Shown: positions 40,208-49,523, counted from the first letter of the stretch. The stretch is DNA of 64,000 nt from Fibrobacter sp. UWB4 (GCF_002210345.1 NZ_MWQI01000002.1:248001-312000); one strand, 5' to 3'. Numbers and translations are program-made. The notes: a model not told the origin generated them from the letters alone.

Positions 40208-41371
40208 GAAGTGGATCACGCGGACCTTGATGACCTTGTCGAGCTTGGAGAGCTTTTCGACGATGGAATCATCGACCTTGCTTTCGACGTCAACGAGGTT
40301 GTAACCGATCTTGCCATTGCTCTTGTTGCTGAAAGAAGCAATGTTGATGCCTTCTGCACCGAACACCTTCGTGATTTCAGAAATCATGTTCGGAACGTCC
40401 TGGTTGATCACGACAACGCGGCTCTTGATGCCAGCATGCGGATGATCGACGAGAGCCGGGAAGTTCACGGAATTGCGGACGCAACCGTATTCGATGTAGT
40501 CCTTCAATTCTTCAACAGCCATCACTGCGCAGTTTTCTTCGGCTTCTTCAGTAGAAGCGCCGAGGTGCGGGAAGCAAGTGACCTTGTCGTTCTTGATGAG
40601 TTCTGCAGTCGGGAAGTCGCAGAGGTAACCCTGGAGGGAACCAGAAGCGAGCATTTCGTTCACCGGATCCATTTCAACAATGCCACCACGAGCAAAGTTC
40701 ATGATGTAGGAACCCTTGAACTGAGCGAGGTTCTTGCGGTTGAGGAGGTTTTCGGTAACGCCCTTGATGAACGGAACGTGGACCGTGAGGAAGTCAGAAT
40801 TTGCAATCACGGTGTCGAGGTCAGCAATTTCGACCTTGTTAGAAAGCTCATGCATGTTGTTTGCGTTCGGATACGGTTCGTAAGCGATCACGCGCATGTT
40901 CTTCCAACGGGCATAGTTAGCAACGAGCACACCGATCTTGCCAAGGCCAACAACACCGAGAGTCTTGCCGGCAAGTTCCATACCAGCAAACTTCTTCTTG
41001 CCGCTTTCGACAGTCTTTGCGAGGTCCGGATCGTTCACGTCGAGACCCTTGACCCAAGCAGCAGCCTTGTCAGCGTTACGGACAGCCATGCCGAGCACGG
41101 TCATCACGAGTTCAGCAACAGCGTTTGCGTTTGCACCCGGAGTATTGAACACGCAGATGCCCTTTGCAGAAGCCTTGTCAATCGTGATGTTATTCACGCC
41201 AGCACCGGCGCGAGCGACAGCCAAAAGGCCATTGAAGTTATCCGTATCGACCTGGGCAGAACGCACCAAGATAGCATCCGGGTTTTCGATAGCATCGGAA
41301 ACCTGGTAGAACGGGCCAAACAAGCCCAAGCCTTTCTTGGAAATGTTGTTCATTGTCTTAATAGTTGCCAT
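40205..41371 (-). CDS. serA: D-3-phosphoglycerate dehydrogenase
   Basis: A 388-residue SerA, the first enzyme of serine synthesis (3-phosphoglycerate to phosphohydroxypyruvate, NAD-dependent). NAD-binding GVVGLGKIGVLVA, the substrate/catalytic Arg region MNFARGGIVE and the catalytic His in PHLGASTEEAEENC are present. An ACT regulatory domain closes the protein (about 318-388: VVVINQDVPNMISEITKVFG), suggesting serine feedback. Of the size class of the shorter SerA forms. AAAGGA precedes the ATG. It is flanked on both sides by complete heptad elements; the downstream one contains its stop codon and the upstream one ends at its ATG. Confidence 0.94.
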   Translation of the reverse strand: MATIKTMNNISKKGLGLFGPFYQVSDAIENPDAILVRSAQVDTDNFNGLLAVARAGAGVNNITIDKASAKGICVFNTPGANANAVAELVMTVLGMAVRNADKAAAWVKGLDVNDPDLAKTVESGKKKFAGMELAGKTLGVVGLGKIGVLVANYARWKNMRVIAYEPYPNANNMHELSNKVEIADLDTVIANSDFLTVHVPFIKGVTENLLNRKNLAQFKGSYIMNFARGGIVEMDPVNEMLASGSLQGYLCDFPTAELIKNDKVTCFPHLGASTEEAEENCAVMAVEELKDYIEYGCVRNSVNFPALVDHPHAGIKSRVVVINQDVPNMISEITKVFGAEGINIASFSNKSNGKIGYNLVDVESKVDDSIVEKLSKLDKVIKVRVIHF

Positions 41372-41490
41372 TTTTCATTCCTTTGTTTAAGTTAAAAAGT
41401 AACAAGTAGGAAGTTAGAAGTAGGAAGTTGAATAATCGCGGCTTCGCCGCCAAATTTATTCTGTCTACTTCCTACTGTCTACCGTCTACT
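41372..41490. repeat. Complete heptad element: 17 units between ispG and serA
   Basis: Minus strand, beginning three bases after the ispG stop: AGTAGAC, GGTAGAC, AGTAGGA, AGTAGAC, AGAATAA, ATTTGGC, GGCGAAG, CCGCGAT, TATTCAA, CTTCCTA, CTTCTAA, CTTCCTA, CTTGTTA, CTTTTTA, ACTTAAA, CAAAGGA, ATGAAAA, then the serA ATG. That is 119 bp, exactly 17 heptads; the serA ribosome site (AAAGGA) is itself within one unit. The centre aligns unit by unit with that of 8471-8610. Confidence 0.9.
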
Positions 41491-41493
41491 AAA

Positions 41494-43233
41494 TCAAGGT
41501 TCCTGCCAGCGACCACGTTCCTTGATGAGGTTCACCAATTCTTCGATGGCGTCCTCTTCGGGGATGTTCTTCTTCACTGCAGTCTTGCCTTCGAAAAGCG
41601 TAATACGGCCAGGGCCACCGCCCACATAGCCGAAGTCGGCATCAGCCATTTCACCAGGGCCATTCACGATGCACCCCATGATGCCAATGGAAATGTCTTG
41701 CAAATGTCCAAAGCGAGCCTTGATCTTGCCCATCACCTGCTGGATGTCGTAAAGCGTACGACCGCAGCTCGGACAGCTGATAAAGTTCGTCTTGCTACGG
41801 CGACAATAAGCGGCCTGCAACATATCGAATGCGAGAATCACAGAATCCTTCGGGTTCTTGTAACCGTCAATCACGACAGCATCGCCAAGGCCATCCGTCA
41901 CGAGGCTTCCGATATCGGCAGATACACGAAGCGTATCCTTTTCACTATCTGTAATCTTTGCATAAAGGAGAATCGGATCCTTGCGGTTTGCGGCATACAA
42001 AGCAGAAGCGAGAGCGCGTACGCCCATCACCATTTCAGGCCCCGTATAGCAGAAGAGCGATCCTTCCGGCACGGCATTCGGATTTGCGGCAAAGCCTGCG
42101 ATATCCATCGGATCCTTGAATTCCACGACCGGCTTTGCATCGAGACCCGGCAAAGCAAATTCAGCATTGCGGCGTTCGCCCGTGAGGCTCATGGCATCGG
42201 CCTTCATGCCGACGCGCACCGGTTCCGAACCGCCAATCTTTACGCCTGCAAGCGTCACCGGGATTGTTTCCCTGCGTTCGTAGTGGTACGGATCCTTTTC
42301 CAAAACCGGCACCGCAAACTTCGGAGCATCAGCCTTGAGTTCGCAAGCCTTGATGAGTTCCTGCGCCACCGGGACTTCCGCCACCGGATCTTCAGTCAAG
42401 GACACGCGAATCGTATCGGCAAGGCCATCGAGTAAAAGCGCACCGATGCCAGCCGCAGACTTCAAACGTCCGTCGGAACCAGCACCCGCTTCCGTCACGC
42501 CAACATGGAACGGATACGGCTTGAAGTGTTCCTGCTTCAGGCGAGCAGCAAGCAAGCGGTAAGCAGAAATGGCCACACGCGGATTGCTCGACTTGAGGCT
42601 CAAGACCACCTGGTCAAAATGTTCGGCTTCGCAAACAGCCAAATATTCGATGGCGCTTTCCACCATGCCTTCGACGGTGTCGCCATAGCGATAAATCATA
42701 CGGGCGCTCAAGGAACCGTGGTTCACGCCAATGCGGATAGCACGGCCAAGGCGCTTCGCTTCTTGCACAAACGGAGTGAAGGCTTCGGCAACTTTTTCCT
42801 TGCCTTCTTCAAAGGACTTGTCCGTCTGCTGGTCAAGCGTCAAAATACCAGTATCTACAAAGTTACCCGGGTTGATGCGAACCTTTTCCACCCACTTGAG
42901 CGCTTCGAAAGCTGCCTTCGGCTGGAAGTGGATATCGGCAGAAACAGGAACCGTGCAACCGGCAGCGCGCACACGCTTCATGACTTCTTCAAGTCCAGCG
43001 GCATCGGCGAACGTAGGCGCCGTAATACGCACCAGACCGCAACCGACCTTGGCAAGCGCAAGCGTTTCGGCCACAGTCTTTTCGACGTCCTTCGGCTTGG
43101 TCGTCGTCATGGATTGAACTAAAATGGGGGCATTGCCCCCTATCAAAGCGTCGCCTACGCGAACCTGAACAGTTTCCCTGCGAACCGCCTTAAAACGGTC
43201 ATCAACATACGGAAGTGTAGTAAAATCTAGCAT
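41494..43233 (-). CDS. ispG: 4-hydroxy-3-methylbut-2-enyl diphosphate synthase, three-domain form
   Basis: A 579-residue IspG (GcpE), the penultimate enzyme of the MEP isoprenoid pathway. It reductively opens methylerythritol cyclodiphosphate with a 4Fe-4S cluster. The TIM-barrel part starts with VRVGDALIGGNAPILVQSMTT. The cluster domain has ISCPSCGRTLYD and GIMGCIVNGPGEM. At 579 residues it is the longer form with an extra central domain (roughly 290-460), known from plants, Chlamydia and Bacteroidota, in contrast to the 370-residue E. coli form. Its ATG lies in the 3' arm of an 11-bp inverted repeat. It follows the HD-GYP pair by 60 bp on the same strand. Confidence 0.95.
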   Translation of the reverse strand: MLDFTTLPYVDDRFKAVRRETVQVRVGDALIGGNAPILVQSMTTTKPKDVEKTVAETLALAKVGCGLVRITAPTFADAAGLEEVMKRVRAAGCTVPVSADIHFQPKAAFEALKWVEKVRINPGNFVDTGILTLDQQTDKSFEEGKEKVAEAFTPFVQEAKRLGRAIRIGVNHGSLSARMIYRYGDTVEGMVESAIEYLAVCEAEHFDQVVLSLKSSNPRVAISAYRLLAARLKQEHFKPYPFHVGVTEAGAGSDGRLKSAAGIGALLLDGLADTIRVSLTEDPVAEVPVAQELIKACELKADAPKFAVPVLEKDPYHYERRETIPVTLAGVKIGGSEPVRVGMKADAMSLTGERRNAEFALPGLDAKPVVEFKDPMDIAGFAANPNAVPEGSLFCYTGPEMVMGVRALASALYAANRKDPILLYAKITDSEKDTLRVSADIGSLVTDGLGDAVVIDGYKNPKDSVILAFDMLQAAYCRRSKTNFISCPSCGRTLYDIQQVMGKIKARFGHLQDISIGIMGCIVNGPGEMADADFGYVGGGPGRITLFEGKTAVKKNIPEEDAIEELVNLIKERGRWQEP

Positions 43234-43270
43234 GGCTCAAATTTAGAATTTTTTCCAATTTTGAGCCATG
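43231..43270 (-). promoter_or_regulatory. Inverted repeat that can mask the ispG start codon
   Basis: On the minus strand, CATGGCTCAAA and TTTGAGCCATG form a perfect 11-bp stem around an 18-base loop, with the ispG ATG at the end of the 3' arm. The 5' arm also contains ATGGCTCAA, opening an 8-codon frame (MAQNWKKF, stop TAA) that ends inside the loop. Lack of a T run argues against a terminator. A role in translation control is inference. Confidence 0.5.
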
Positions 43271-43293
43271 GTCATTCAAGCCAAAAGTGACAA

Positions 43294-45021
43294 TTAATCA
43301 GCCTTTTCGGCTTCCGCATTTTCCGCAGCACATTCCTGCTTGTAGAATGCCTCCAGCTCTTCTCGGCTCTGTTCAAAATACTTCTTCAAACTCGGATCAA
43401 AATGCTTACCCATGGACTTGTCAATAATATCGTAAGCATCCCCAAAAGAAAATGCTTCCTTGTAACACCTCTTGCTCACAAGAGCGTCATACACATCTGC
43501 AATCGCCATCACGCGGGCTTCGAGCGGAATAGCCTCGCCCTTCAGCCCATACGGATATCCACTGCCATCCCAGCGTTCATGATGCCCGCCGGCCATGTTC
43601 TTTGCAATTTCCACGAAGAGTTCGCTCTGGAAATTCGAAAGCAGGTTCTTGATAATGATAGCACCCTTTTCAGCATGCGTTTTCATCTCGGCATACTCTT
43701 CTTCTGTAAACTTACCAGGCTTGCAAAGGACTTTATCATCAATGGCAATTTTACCGATATCGTGCATAGGAGCCGCCGCAATCATATCGTCATAAAATTC
43801 CTTCGAATAGTTGAGATTCGGATCTTTCTGCATTTTCGCCACAAGAATACTAACAACTTCCTTTGTACGCTTGAGATGCGCCCCAGTAAAGCCATCCTTG
43901 TTATTGACCATTTCGGCCATACCCACAAGCATCTGGTTCTGGAACAAGCGAATCTGATCCTTATTGTTCTTGATAAGAGCAGCAAGTTCTGTGTTGTTTG
44001 CGTCCAGGCGTTCTATATAGCGCTGGATATTGGTTTCATCTTCAATACGGAACAAGCATATCTGCAATTTCTTATTCTGATGCACATTGCGCATAACCGC
44101 CTTGAAGTAGCGTTCTTTATACGAGAAACGGTAAACTTTATCTCCGCTAGAATCTTTCAGCTGAGTCATGCCTTCCTTAAAGACATCCGCAATTTCAGCA
44201 TCCTGGGGCAAATTATGGTCCACACGGCAATCCAACAGTTCCGGGAAATAGCGACTTGCAATATCATTGCAACCCAAATACAAGCCCTTCGGTGAGAACG
44301 CCAAATATGCAGCCGTATTTTCTGCTTCAAGAGATTCCAGCACACTGTTCATAACATCGTGCATCTTTACCAAGGCGCAGACATAAAGCAAGACCAGTTC
44401 ATCAATCAAGTACACAAGCGGCATGAGCAAGGTGTCGTTTTCCATATTGCGAGCCAAGATAAAAGCACCGATGGAAACGAACGCCAACGCAGCAATAGCG
44501 ATCAAAGTCTTATAACTAACATTGCGTTTTTTCTTTGCAGCAATGATAATGACAACCACATTGGCCAGCATGTAGAAATACAGCAAAATATTCCACAAGA
44601 CATGCCCAGGGCCGTACGTCGGCATATAGCTGCCAAAGCCGTTCAGTACAACATACCTTACAGATTCATAAAAGACATCGCTAAAGCCAACCGTGCACGA
44701 AAGCCCAAATACAAGGGCGCTATACAGGAACAAAAATAGCTTGATCCACCTCGACAATTCAAAAGAGCAAAGGCGGCAAATCAAGAGGAACAAGAAGAGC
44801 GGCAGGAAACACGCCCCCAAATAGCACACTTTGTTAGCAACAATAGCCCCTTCAATGGTCGTCGAAAGAGCGAGAAACAAGTAGCCAAAATCGGCAAGGA
44901 CAATCGAAAAGAAAAACGCCGTAAAATAGGTATTCAACGGCCTACGATAGAAAACAGAAAGTAGGCAGGCGTTTATCCCCGAAAAGACGCACATTGCAAT
45001 CAAGTAATAGATAACAAACAT
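43294..45021 (-). CDS. 7TM-PAS-HD-GYP cyclic-di-GMP phosphodiesterase, intact HD
   Basis: A 575-residue membrane protein. The N-terminal 7 hydrophobic helices (about 3-215) resemble the histidine-kinase-type 7TM sensor. A PAS-like domain (235-330) and short coiled coil (335-365) follow, then HD-GYP (about 365-550) with H420-D421 (APMHDIGK), HHERWDGSG and GYP at 488-490. It should hydrolyse cyclic di-GMP to pGpG/GMP in response to a membrane or extracellular cue. ATG 45021 has GGAAGAG 6-7 nt upstream; the frame upstream of it overlaps the preceding gene. It is paralogous over its full length to that gene, which ends 23 bp earlier, so the pair is an operon. Confidence 0.9.
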   Translation of the reverse strand: MFVIYYLIAMCVFSGINACLLSVFYRRPLNTYFTAFFFSIVLADFGYLFLALSTTIEGAIVANKVCYLGACFLPLFLFLLICRLCSFELSRWIKLFLFLYSALVFGLSCTVGFSDVFYESVRYVVLNGFGSYMPTYGPGHVLWNILLYFYMLANVVVIIIAAKKKRNVSYKTLIAIAALAFVSIGAFILARNMENDTLLMPLVYLIDELVLLYVCALVKMHDVMNSVLESLEAENTAAYLAFSPKGLYLGCNDIASRYFPELLDCRVDHNLPQDAEIADVFKEGMTQLKDSSGDKVYRFSYKERYFKAVMRNVHQNKKLQICLFRIEDETNIQRYIERLDANNTELAALIKNNKDQIRLFQNQMLVGMAEMVNNKDGFTGAHLKRTKEVVSILVAKMQKDPNLNYSKEFYDDMIAAAPMHDIGKIAIDDKVLCKPGKFTEEEYAEMKTHAEKGAIIIKNLLSNFQSELFVEIAKNMAGGHHERWDGSGYPYGLKGEAIPLEARVMAIADVYDALVSKRCYKEAFSFGDAYDIIDKSMGKHFDPSLKKYFEQSREELEAFYKQECAAENAEAEKAD

Positions 45022-45044
45022 ACCACTCTTCCAAACAAGTTCAA

Positions 45045-46757
45045 CTAATGATCTACAGAACAGTAATAATCCATCAGCTGGTCCTGGCATTCCAAGAAGC
45101 AATCTTTCAAACGCGGATCAAACTGTTTACCCATTGACGCAACAATTACATCACGGGCTTCCCTAAACGACATACGTTCCTTGTAGCAACGCTTACTCAC
45201 CAAAGCGTCATAAACATCGGCAAGAGCCATGATGCGCGCTTCCATCGGAATATTATCCCCCGAGCGCTGTTCTGGATAACCCGTACCGTCCCAGCGTTCA
45301 TGATGGTAAAGCGCCATATTCTTGGCAACATTGACAAAATAATTGTCCTTCACGTCAGAAAGGAGCTTTTCAATAATGTTAGCCCCCTTCTCCGCATGGG
45401 TCTTCATAATTTCACGATCATCGACATTGAAGCGTCCTGGCTTGCGTAGCACAGCATCGTCAATCGCCACCTTACCGAGATCATACATCGGAGCTGCGGC
45501 AATCAATACATCCAGGAACTTATCCGACAAATTATCAAATCCTTTTTTGCGCATCATCGAAACAAGAATCTTTACGACCTCGCTTGTACGCTTGATGTGA
45601 CCATCCATGTTCCCAGCACGGCTTTCCGCCATTTGCGCCATGCCGACAATCCATTTTTCCTGCACTGAAAGTTTTTCGTTTTCAGTCTTTACCATGTTCT
45701 TCTGCAACATGGAATTGCTGCGGCCAAGAGCATCAATGTAGCGCTGTTCCTGCGTATTGTCTTCAATCCTGAACAAGAACACATTCTTTCCATGCACTTG
45801 CCTCAAGACCTTCACTTCGCACTTGTAATGACGCCCGGAATAATTGAACTCGGTCATCTGGCAATAATCCGTCAAAATCTTGGATTTCCTGTACTTTTCA
45901 ATCCAGGACATAATGTGCTGCTGCAATTCTGTTTCACCTTTCAAATGAGCGTCAACTCTCATTTTGACAAGTTCAGGGAAAAAGTTCATTGCAATCCGGT
46001 TTGCACCCAAGTACGCACCATCGACCAAAAAAGAGAAATAGGCGCACGAACTTTCTGTTTCAATGGACTCGATAACGCATTCCGTAATATCGTACCATTT
46101 TACATTGTTACAAATGTAGAGCAAGAGGACCTGGTCAATTACATAGATAAGCGGCATAATCATCATGTCGCTTTCCAAGAAACGAGCCAGGAAGAACGAA
46201 AGAATCGTTGCGATTTCGCCAATGATCATTGCAATAATGTTCTTGAGCGAAACCATTTTCTGATGCAAAATTGCACGGATAATGACCCATATATCCAGAA
46301 TAACATAGCTCACCAGGAACGCATTGAACAAGCTATGGGCCCAGCCATACGTCGCCACATAGTTGCCGACCCCAGCCTGAACCACATACTCCACCGTCTT
46401 GTAATATGCCGGGAAATACCCGACCGTCATAGCCAGTGCACAAATAGTAAAGCTCATCAGGATAAGCGTCAAGTGCAGCCACTTCGGAATGCTCATCTTG
46501 CATATTTTCAGGAGAGCAAAGAACATGAACATCGGAAGGAACGACCCTCCGAGGTAGTTCACCTTATTGGCTATAATCGCGCCTTCAACCGTTTCAGAAA
46601 ATCCAAGCAGCCAATGGCCAAAATTCGCGACAAGAATCGCGTAGAAGGAGTAGTAAATGTAAATGTTCCGCTGATTCTGAAAACGCAGAGAAAGTACTGC
46701 CAGGTTGACAGCGGACAAAACAAACATCAATGTTAAATAGATATAACCCATATCCAC
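45045..46757 (-). CDS. 7TM-PAS-HD-GYP paralogue with a substituted HD motif
   Basis: A 570-residue tandem paralogue of the next gene: 7 hydrophobic helices (3-218), PAS-like domain (238-335), coiled coil and HD-GYP domain (about 370-550). GYP (493-495) and HHERWDGTG are intact, but the HD dyad reads APMYDLGK, with Tyr425 (TAT) replacing the metal-binding His (CAT in the paralogue; bases 45485-45483). This single C-to-T change should weaken or abolish the metal centre, so the protein may act as a sensor of cyclic di-GMP, a partner of the intact paralogue, or a weak enzyme. It is the first gene of the pair; 166 bp separate it from pnp. Confidence 0.88.
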   Translation of the reverse strand: MDMGYIYLTLMFVLSAVNLAVLSLRFQNQRNIYIYYSFYAILVANFGHWLLGFSETVEGAIIANKVNYLGGSFLPMFMFFALLKICKMSIPKWLHLTLILMSFTICALAMTVGYFPAYYKTVEYVVQAGVGNYVATYGWAHSLFNAFLVSYVILDIWVIIRAILHQKMVSLKNIIAMIIGEIATILSFFLARFLESDMMIMPLIYVIDQVLLLYICNNVKWYDITECVIESIETESSCAYFSFLVDGAYLGANRIAMNFFPELVKMRVDAHLKGETELQQHIMSWIEKYRKSKILTDYCQMTEFNYSGRHYKCEVKVLRQVHGKNVFLFRIEDNTQEQRYIDALGRSNSMLQKNMVKTENEKLSVQEKWIVGMAQMAESRAGNMDGHIKRTSEVVKILVSMMRKKGFDNLSDKFLDVLIAAAPMYDLGKVAIDDAVLRKPGRFNVDDREIMKTHAEKGANIIEKLLSDVKDNYFVNVAKNMALYHHERWDGTGYPEQRSGDNIPMEARIMALADVYDALVSKRCYKERMSFREARDVIVASMGKQFDPRLKDCFLECQDQLMDYYCSVDH

Positions 46758-46858
46758 AACCGGTATAGAACCGTTTATAAAGCTAATCTATTTTTGCAAG
46801 AAGGAACATCCGCCTCCTAAAAAAGTTCCACTCGCAAAAGTGTACAATTGCAAATATA

Positions 46859-46892
46859 AAAAAGAAAACGCATGGTCATAACCATGCGTTTC
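46859..46892 (-). terminator. Terminator of pnp
   Basis: Minus strand: AAACGCATGGT-TATG-ACCATGCGTTT followed by TCTTTTTTATA. Confidence 0.88.
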
Positions 46893-46923
46893 CTTTAGAT
46901 AGTCTAATTGAACTCATCCAGGA

Positions 46924-49164
46924 CTATGCTTCAGCCGGAGCTTCGGCAGCAGGTGCTTCCGGAGCAGCATCAGCGGCCGGAGCGGCCTTCGGAGGGAGCA
47001 AAGCCTTCATAGAGAGCTTCACCTTGCCCTTCGGGTCAACACCGAGGCAGAGCACTTCGACTTCGTCACCGACGTGAACGACGTCTTCGACCTTATCGAC
47101 ACGGCGGTCGGCAAGTTCGGAGATGTGAACGAGACCATCGCGACCCGGGAGGATTTCGACGAATGCGCCAAACGGCTGGATCGTCTTCACCTTGCCCTTG
47201 TACTTGCGGCCCGGTTCCGGTTCTGCAGTGAGTTCTTCGATCATGCGACGGCAAACTTCACCAGCCTTACCCGTCGGGGCGGCGATGTCGATATTGCCGT
47301 TGTCGTCAATGTTGATGGTGCAGCCCGTCTGAGCCTGCATGCCCTTGATGACAGAGCCACCAGAACCGATAACGTCACGGATCTTCGTGGTCGGGATGCG
47401 CATCTTGAGCATCGTCGGAGCCTTTTCAGAAACGTGCGGACGCGGGGCAGCGAGACCAAGTTCAGCCATCTTGCCGAGGATGTGGATACGGCCCTGACGA
47501 GCCTGTTCCAAAGCTTCGCGCATGAGTTCCGGGGTGATACCGCGGATCTTGATGTCCATCTGGAATGCCGTGATACCTTCAGCAGTACCCGTCACCTTGA
47601 AGTCCATATCGCCGAGGTGGTCTTCCGTACCGGTAATGTCGGTCAAGATCTTGATCTTGCCACCTTCCTTGACGGAACCCTTTTCGGAGATGAGGCCCAT
47701 GGCGATACCTGCAACCGGAGCCTTGATAGGAACGCCAGCGTCCATCAAGCTGAGGCAGCCACCGCAAACAGAGGCCATGGAAGAAGAACCGTTGGATTCC
47801 ATGATTTCGGAAACCACGCGGATCGTGTACGGGAAGTCTTCCGGGAGCGGAAGAACAGCTGCGAGGGAGCGTTCAGCCAAGTGACCGTGACCAATTTCAC
47901 GGCGAGAAAGACCGAGCTTCTTGCATTCACCGACAGAGAACGGCGGGAAGTTGTAATGGAGCATGTAGCTCTTTGCGCCTTCGCCCTGCAAGCTTTCGAA
48001 ACGTTGTTCGTCAGCCTTTGTTCCAAGCGTACAAATGACGAGACCCTGGGTTTCGCCACGCTGGAAGATTGCAGAACCGTGAGCACGCGGGAGCACGCCC
48101 ATTTCGATTTCGATCGGGCGGACTTCGGTCGTGGTACGACCGTCAAGACGAACGCCTTCGTTCAAAATCATTTCGCGCATAGCCGTGCGTTCGAGTTCGC
48201 CAAAGATGCCCTTAGCATCGGCAGCGAGCTTCGGATCCTGAGCTTCGCCTTCGCCAATCACAGCGAGGATACGCGGATCTTCGAGCATACGAGCGCAGAG
48301 GTCTGCCATAGCCGGATAGAAGTCCGTCTTCACCATGTTGGAGTGGACGTCCTTGTTCAGTTCGTCCCAGACGACTTCCTTGACCAAAGCAACGAGCTTG
48401 TCGTGTTCTTCACCAACAAACTTCGGCTTGAGTTCCATCTTCGGCTTGGAGCAGCGGTCCACCAGTTGCTGTTGGGCCTTGCACATTTCCTTAATGACTT
48501 CGTGACCAGCGAGGATAGCGCCAATCATCGTGTCTTCGGACACTTCGTAAGCACCACCTTCGACCATGCACACAGAGTCTTCCGTACCGGCGACCACGAG
48601 GTCTAGATCGGCCACGGCAACCTGGTCATAAGTCGGCATCACGATGTTCTGGCCATCAACGACAGCCACGCGAACGGCAGCAACCTGCTGTTCGAACGGG
48701 AGTTCAGAAAGACCGATAGAAAGAGATGCTGCACTTACGCCAAGAACGTCCGGAGCGAACTTCTTGTCGGAAGAAAGAACCTGAACGACGACCTGGACTT
48801 CACGTGTGAAGTTTTCCGGGAACATCGGACGAATCGGACGGTCGATGATACGAGCAGAAAGAATTTCTTCATCGCTCGGACGACCCGGTTCGCGCTTGCT
48901 ATAGCCACCAGGCAGGCGTCCGGCAGCATAAGACTTTTCGCGGTATTCAACTGTCAGAGGGAAGAAGTCACCATCCTTTTCTTCACCGTAGCAAACGGTA
49001 GAAAGGACAAACGCGTCCCCCATCTTGGCGACAGCAGAACCACGTGCCTGCTTTGCGATACGGCCAGTTTCAAACGTAATGACACGGCCATCCGGAAGGT
49101 TTACAGACACTTCCTTCGGGTCGAGCATCTTGCCGTATTTAGCTTGATAAGCTTCTGTTGACAT
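46924..49164 (-). CDS. pnp: Polyribonucleotide nucleotidyltransferase (PNPase)
   Basis: A 746-residue PNPase, the phosphorolytic 3'-5' exoribonuclease of the RNA degradosome. Two RNase PH domains (about 10-230 and 325-560) flank the helical linker. GRPSDEEILSARIIDRPIRP and SMASVCGGCLSLMDAGVPI mark them. A KH domain (IRDVIGSGGSVIKGMQAQTG) and an S1 domain (GRKYKGKVKTIQPFGAFVEI) follow. The end is an Ala/Pro/Glu-rich tail. It lies 20 bp downstream of rpsO, the conserved rpsO-pnp order, and has its own terminator. Confidence 0.97.
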   Translation of the reverse strand: MSTEAYQAKYGKMLDPKEVSVNLPDGRVITFETGRIAKQARGSAVAKMGDAFVLSTVCYGEEKDGDFFPLTVEYREKSYAAGRLPGGYSKREPGRPSDEEILSARIIDRPIRPMFPENFTREVQVVVQVLSSDKKFAPDVLGVSAASLSIGLSELPFEQQVAAVRVAVVDGQNIVMPTYDQVAVADLDLVVAGTEDSVCMVEGGAYEVSEDTMIGAILAGHEVIKEMCKAQQQLVDRCSKPKMELKPKFVGEEHDKLVALVKEVVWDELNKDVHSNMVKTDFYPAMADLCARMLEDPRILAVIGEGEAQDPKLAADAKGIFGELERTAMREMILNEGVRLDGRTTTEVRPIEIEMGVLPRAHGSAIFQRGETQGLVICTLGTKADEQRFESLQGEGAKSYMLHYNFPPFSVGECKKLGLSRREIGHGHLAERSLAAVLPLPEDFPYTIRVVSEIMESNGSSSMASVCGGCLSLMDAGVPIKAPVAGIAMGLISEKGSVKEGGKIKILTDITGTEDHLGDMDFKVTGTAEGITAFQMDIKIRGITPELMREALEQARQGRIHILGKMAELGLAAPRPHVSEKAPTMLKMRIPTTKIRDVIGSGGSVIKGMQAQTGCTINIDDNGNIDIAAPTGKAGEVCRRMIEELTAEPEPGRKYKGKVKTIQPFGAFVEILPGRDGLVHISELADRRVDKVEDVVHVGDEVEVLCLGVDPKGKVKLSMKALLPPKAAPAADAAPEAPAAEAPAEA

Positions 49165-49184
49165 AAAAATCTCCAGTCAGAGAA

Positions 49185-49457
49185 TTAGCCGCGGAGACCG
49201 AGTTCCTTGATCAATGCACGCTGAGCGATAATGTCCTTTTCGCCGTAGTACTTGAGAAGGTTCTTGCGCTTTGCAACCATCATAGACAGACCGCGGAGAG
49301 AGTGGAAGTCCTTCTTGTTGGTCTTGATGTGTTCGGTGAGGTTCTTGATCTTTTCCGTGAGGATAGCGATCTGAACGCGGACGTTACCGGTGTCCTTTTC
49401 GTTAGCACCAAACTTAGCGGTGAGTTCTGCAGCCTTTTCTTTAGTGATAGTAGCCAT
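49185..49457 (-). CDS. rpsO: 30S ribosomal protein S15
   Basis: A 90-residue S15, a primary 16S rRNA-binding protein. NVRVQIAILTEKIKNLTEHI, HSLRGLSMMVAKRKNLLKY and the RALIKELGLRG end are typical, although the family DTGSPEVQ turn here reads DTGNVRVQ. ATG 49457 is chosen over ATG 49466 because AAAGGA abuts the first ATG and lies 9 nt before the second. It heads the rpsO-pnp transcription unit. A leader of about 100 bases with mutually exclusive stems lies upstream and may mediate autoregulation. Confidence 0.95.
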   Translation of the reverse strand: MATITKEKAAELTAKFGANEKDTGNVRVQIAILTEKIKNLTEHIKTNKKDFHSLRGLSMMVAKRKNLLKYYGEKDIIAQRALIKELGLRG

Positions 49458-49523
49458 TTTAGCCATTCCTTTTTTTTGATTGTTTGTTTCATTACATGTT
49501 TTTGTCCGAGTTTACTGCTCTAG

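Noticed and set aside
45022-45102. Longer start of the second HD-GYP gene
   Set aside because: It overlaps the preceding gene, and GGAAGAG sits before ATG 45021, which begins the first membrane helix as in the paralogue.
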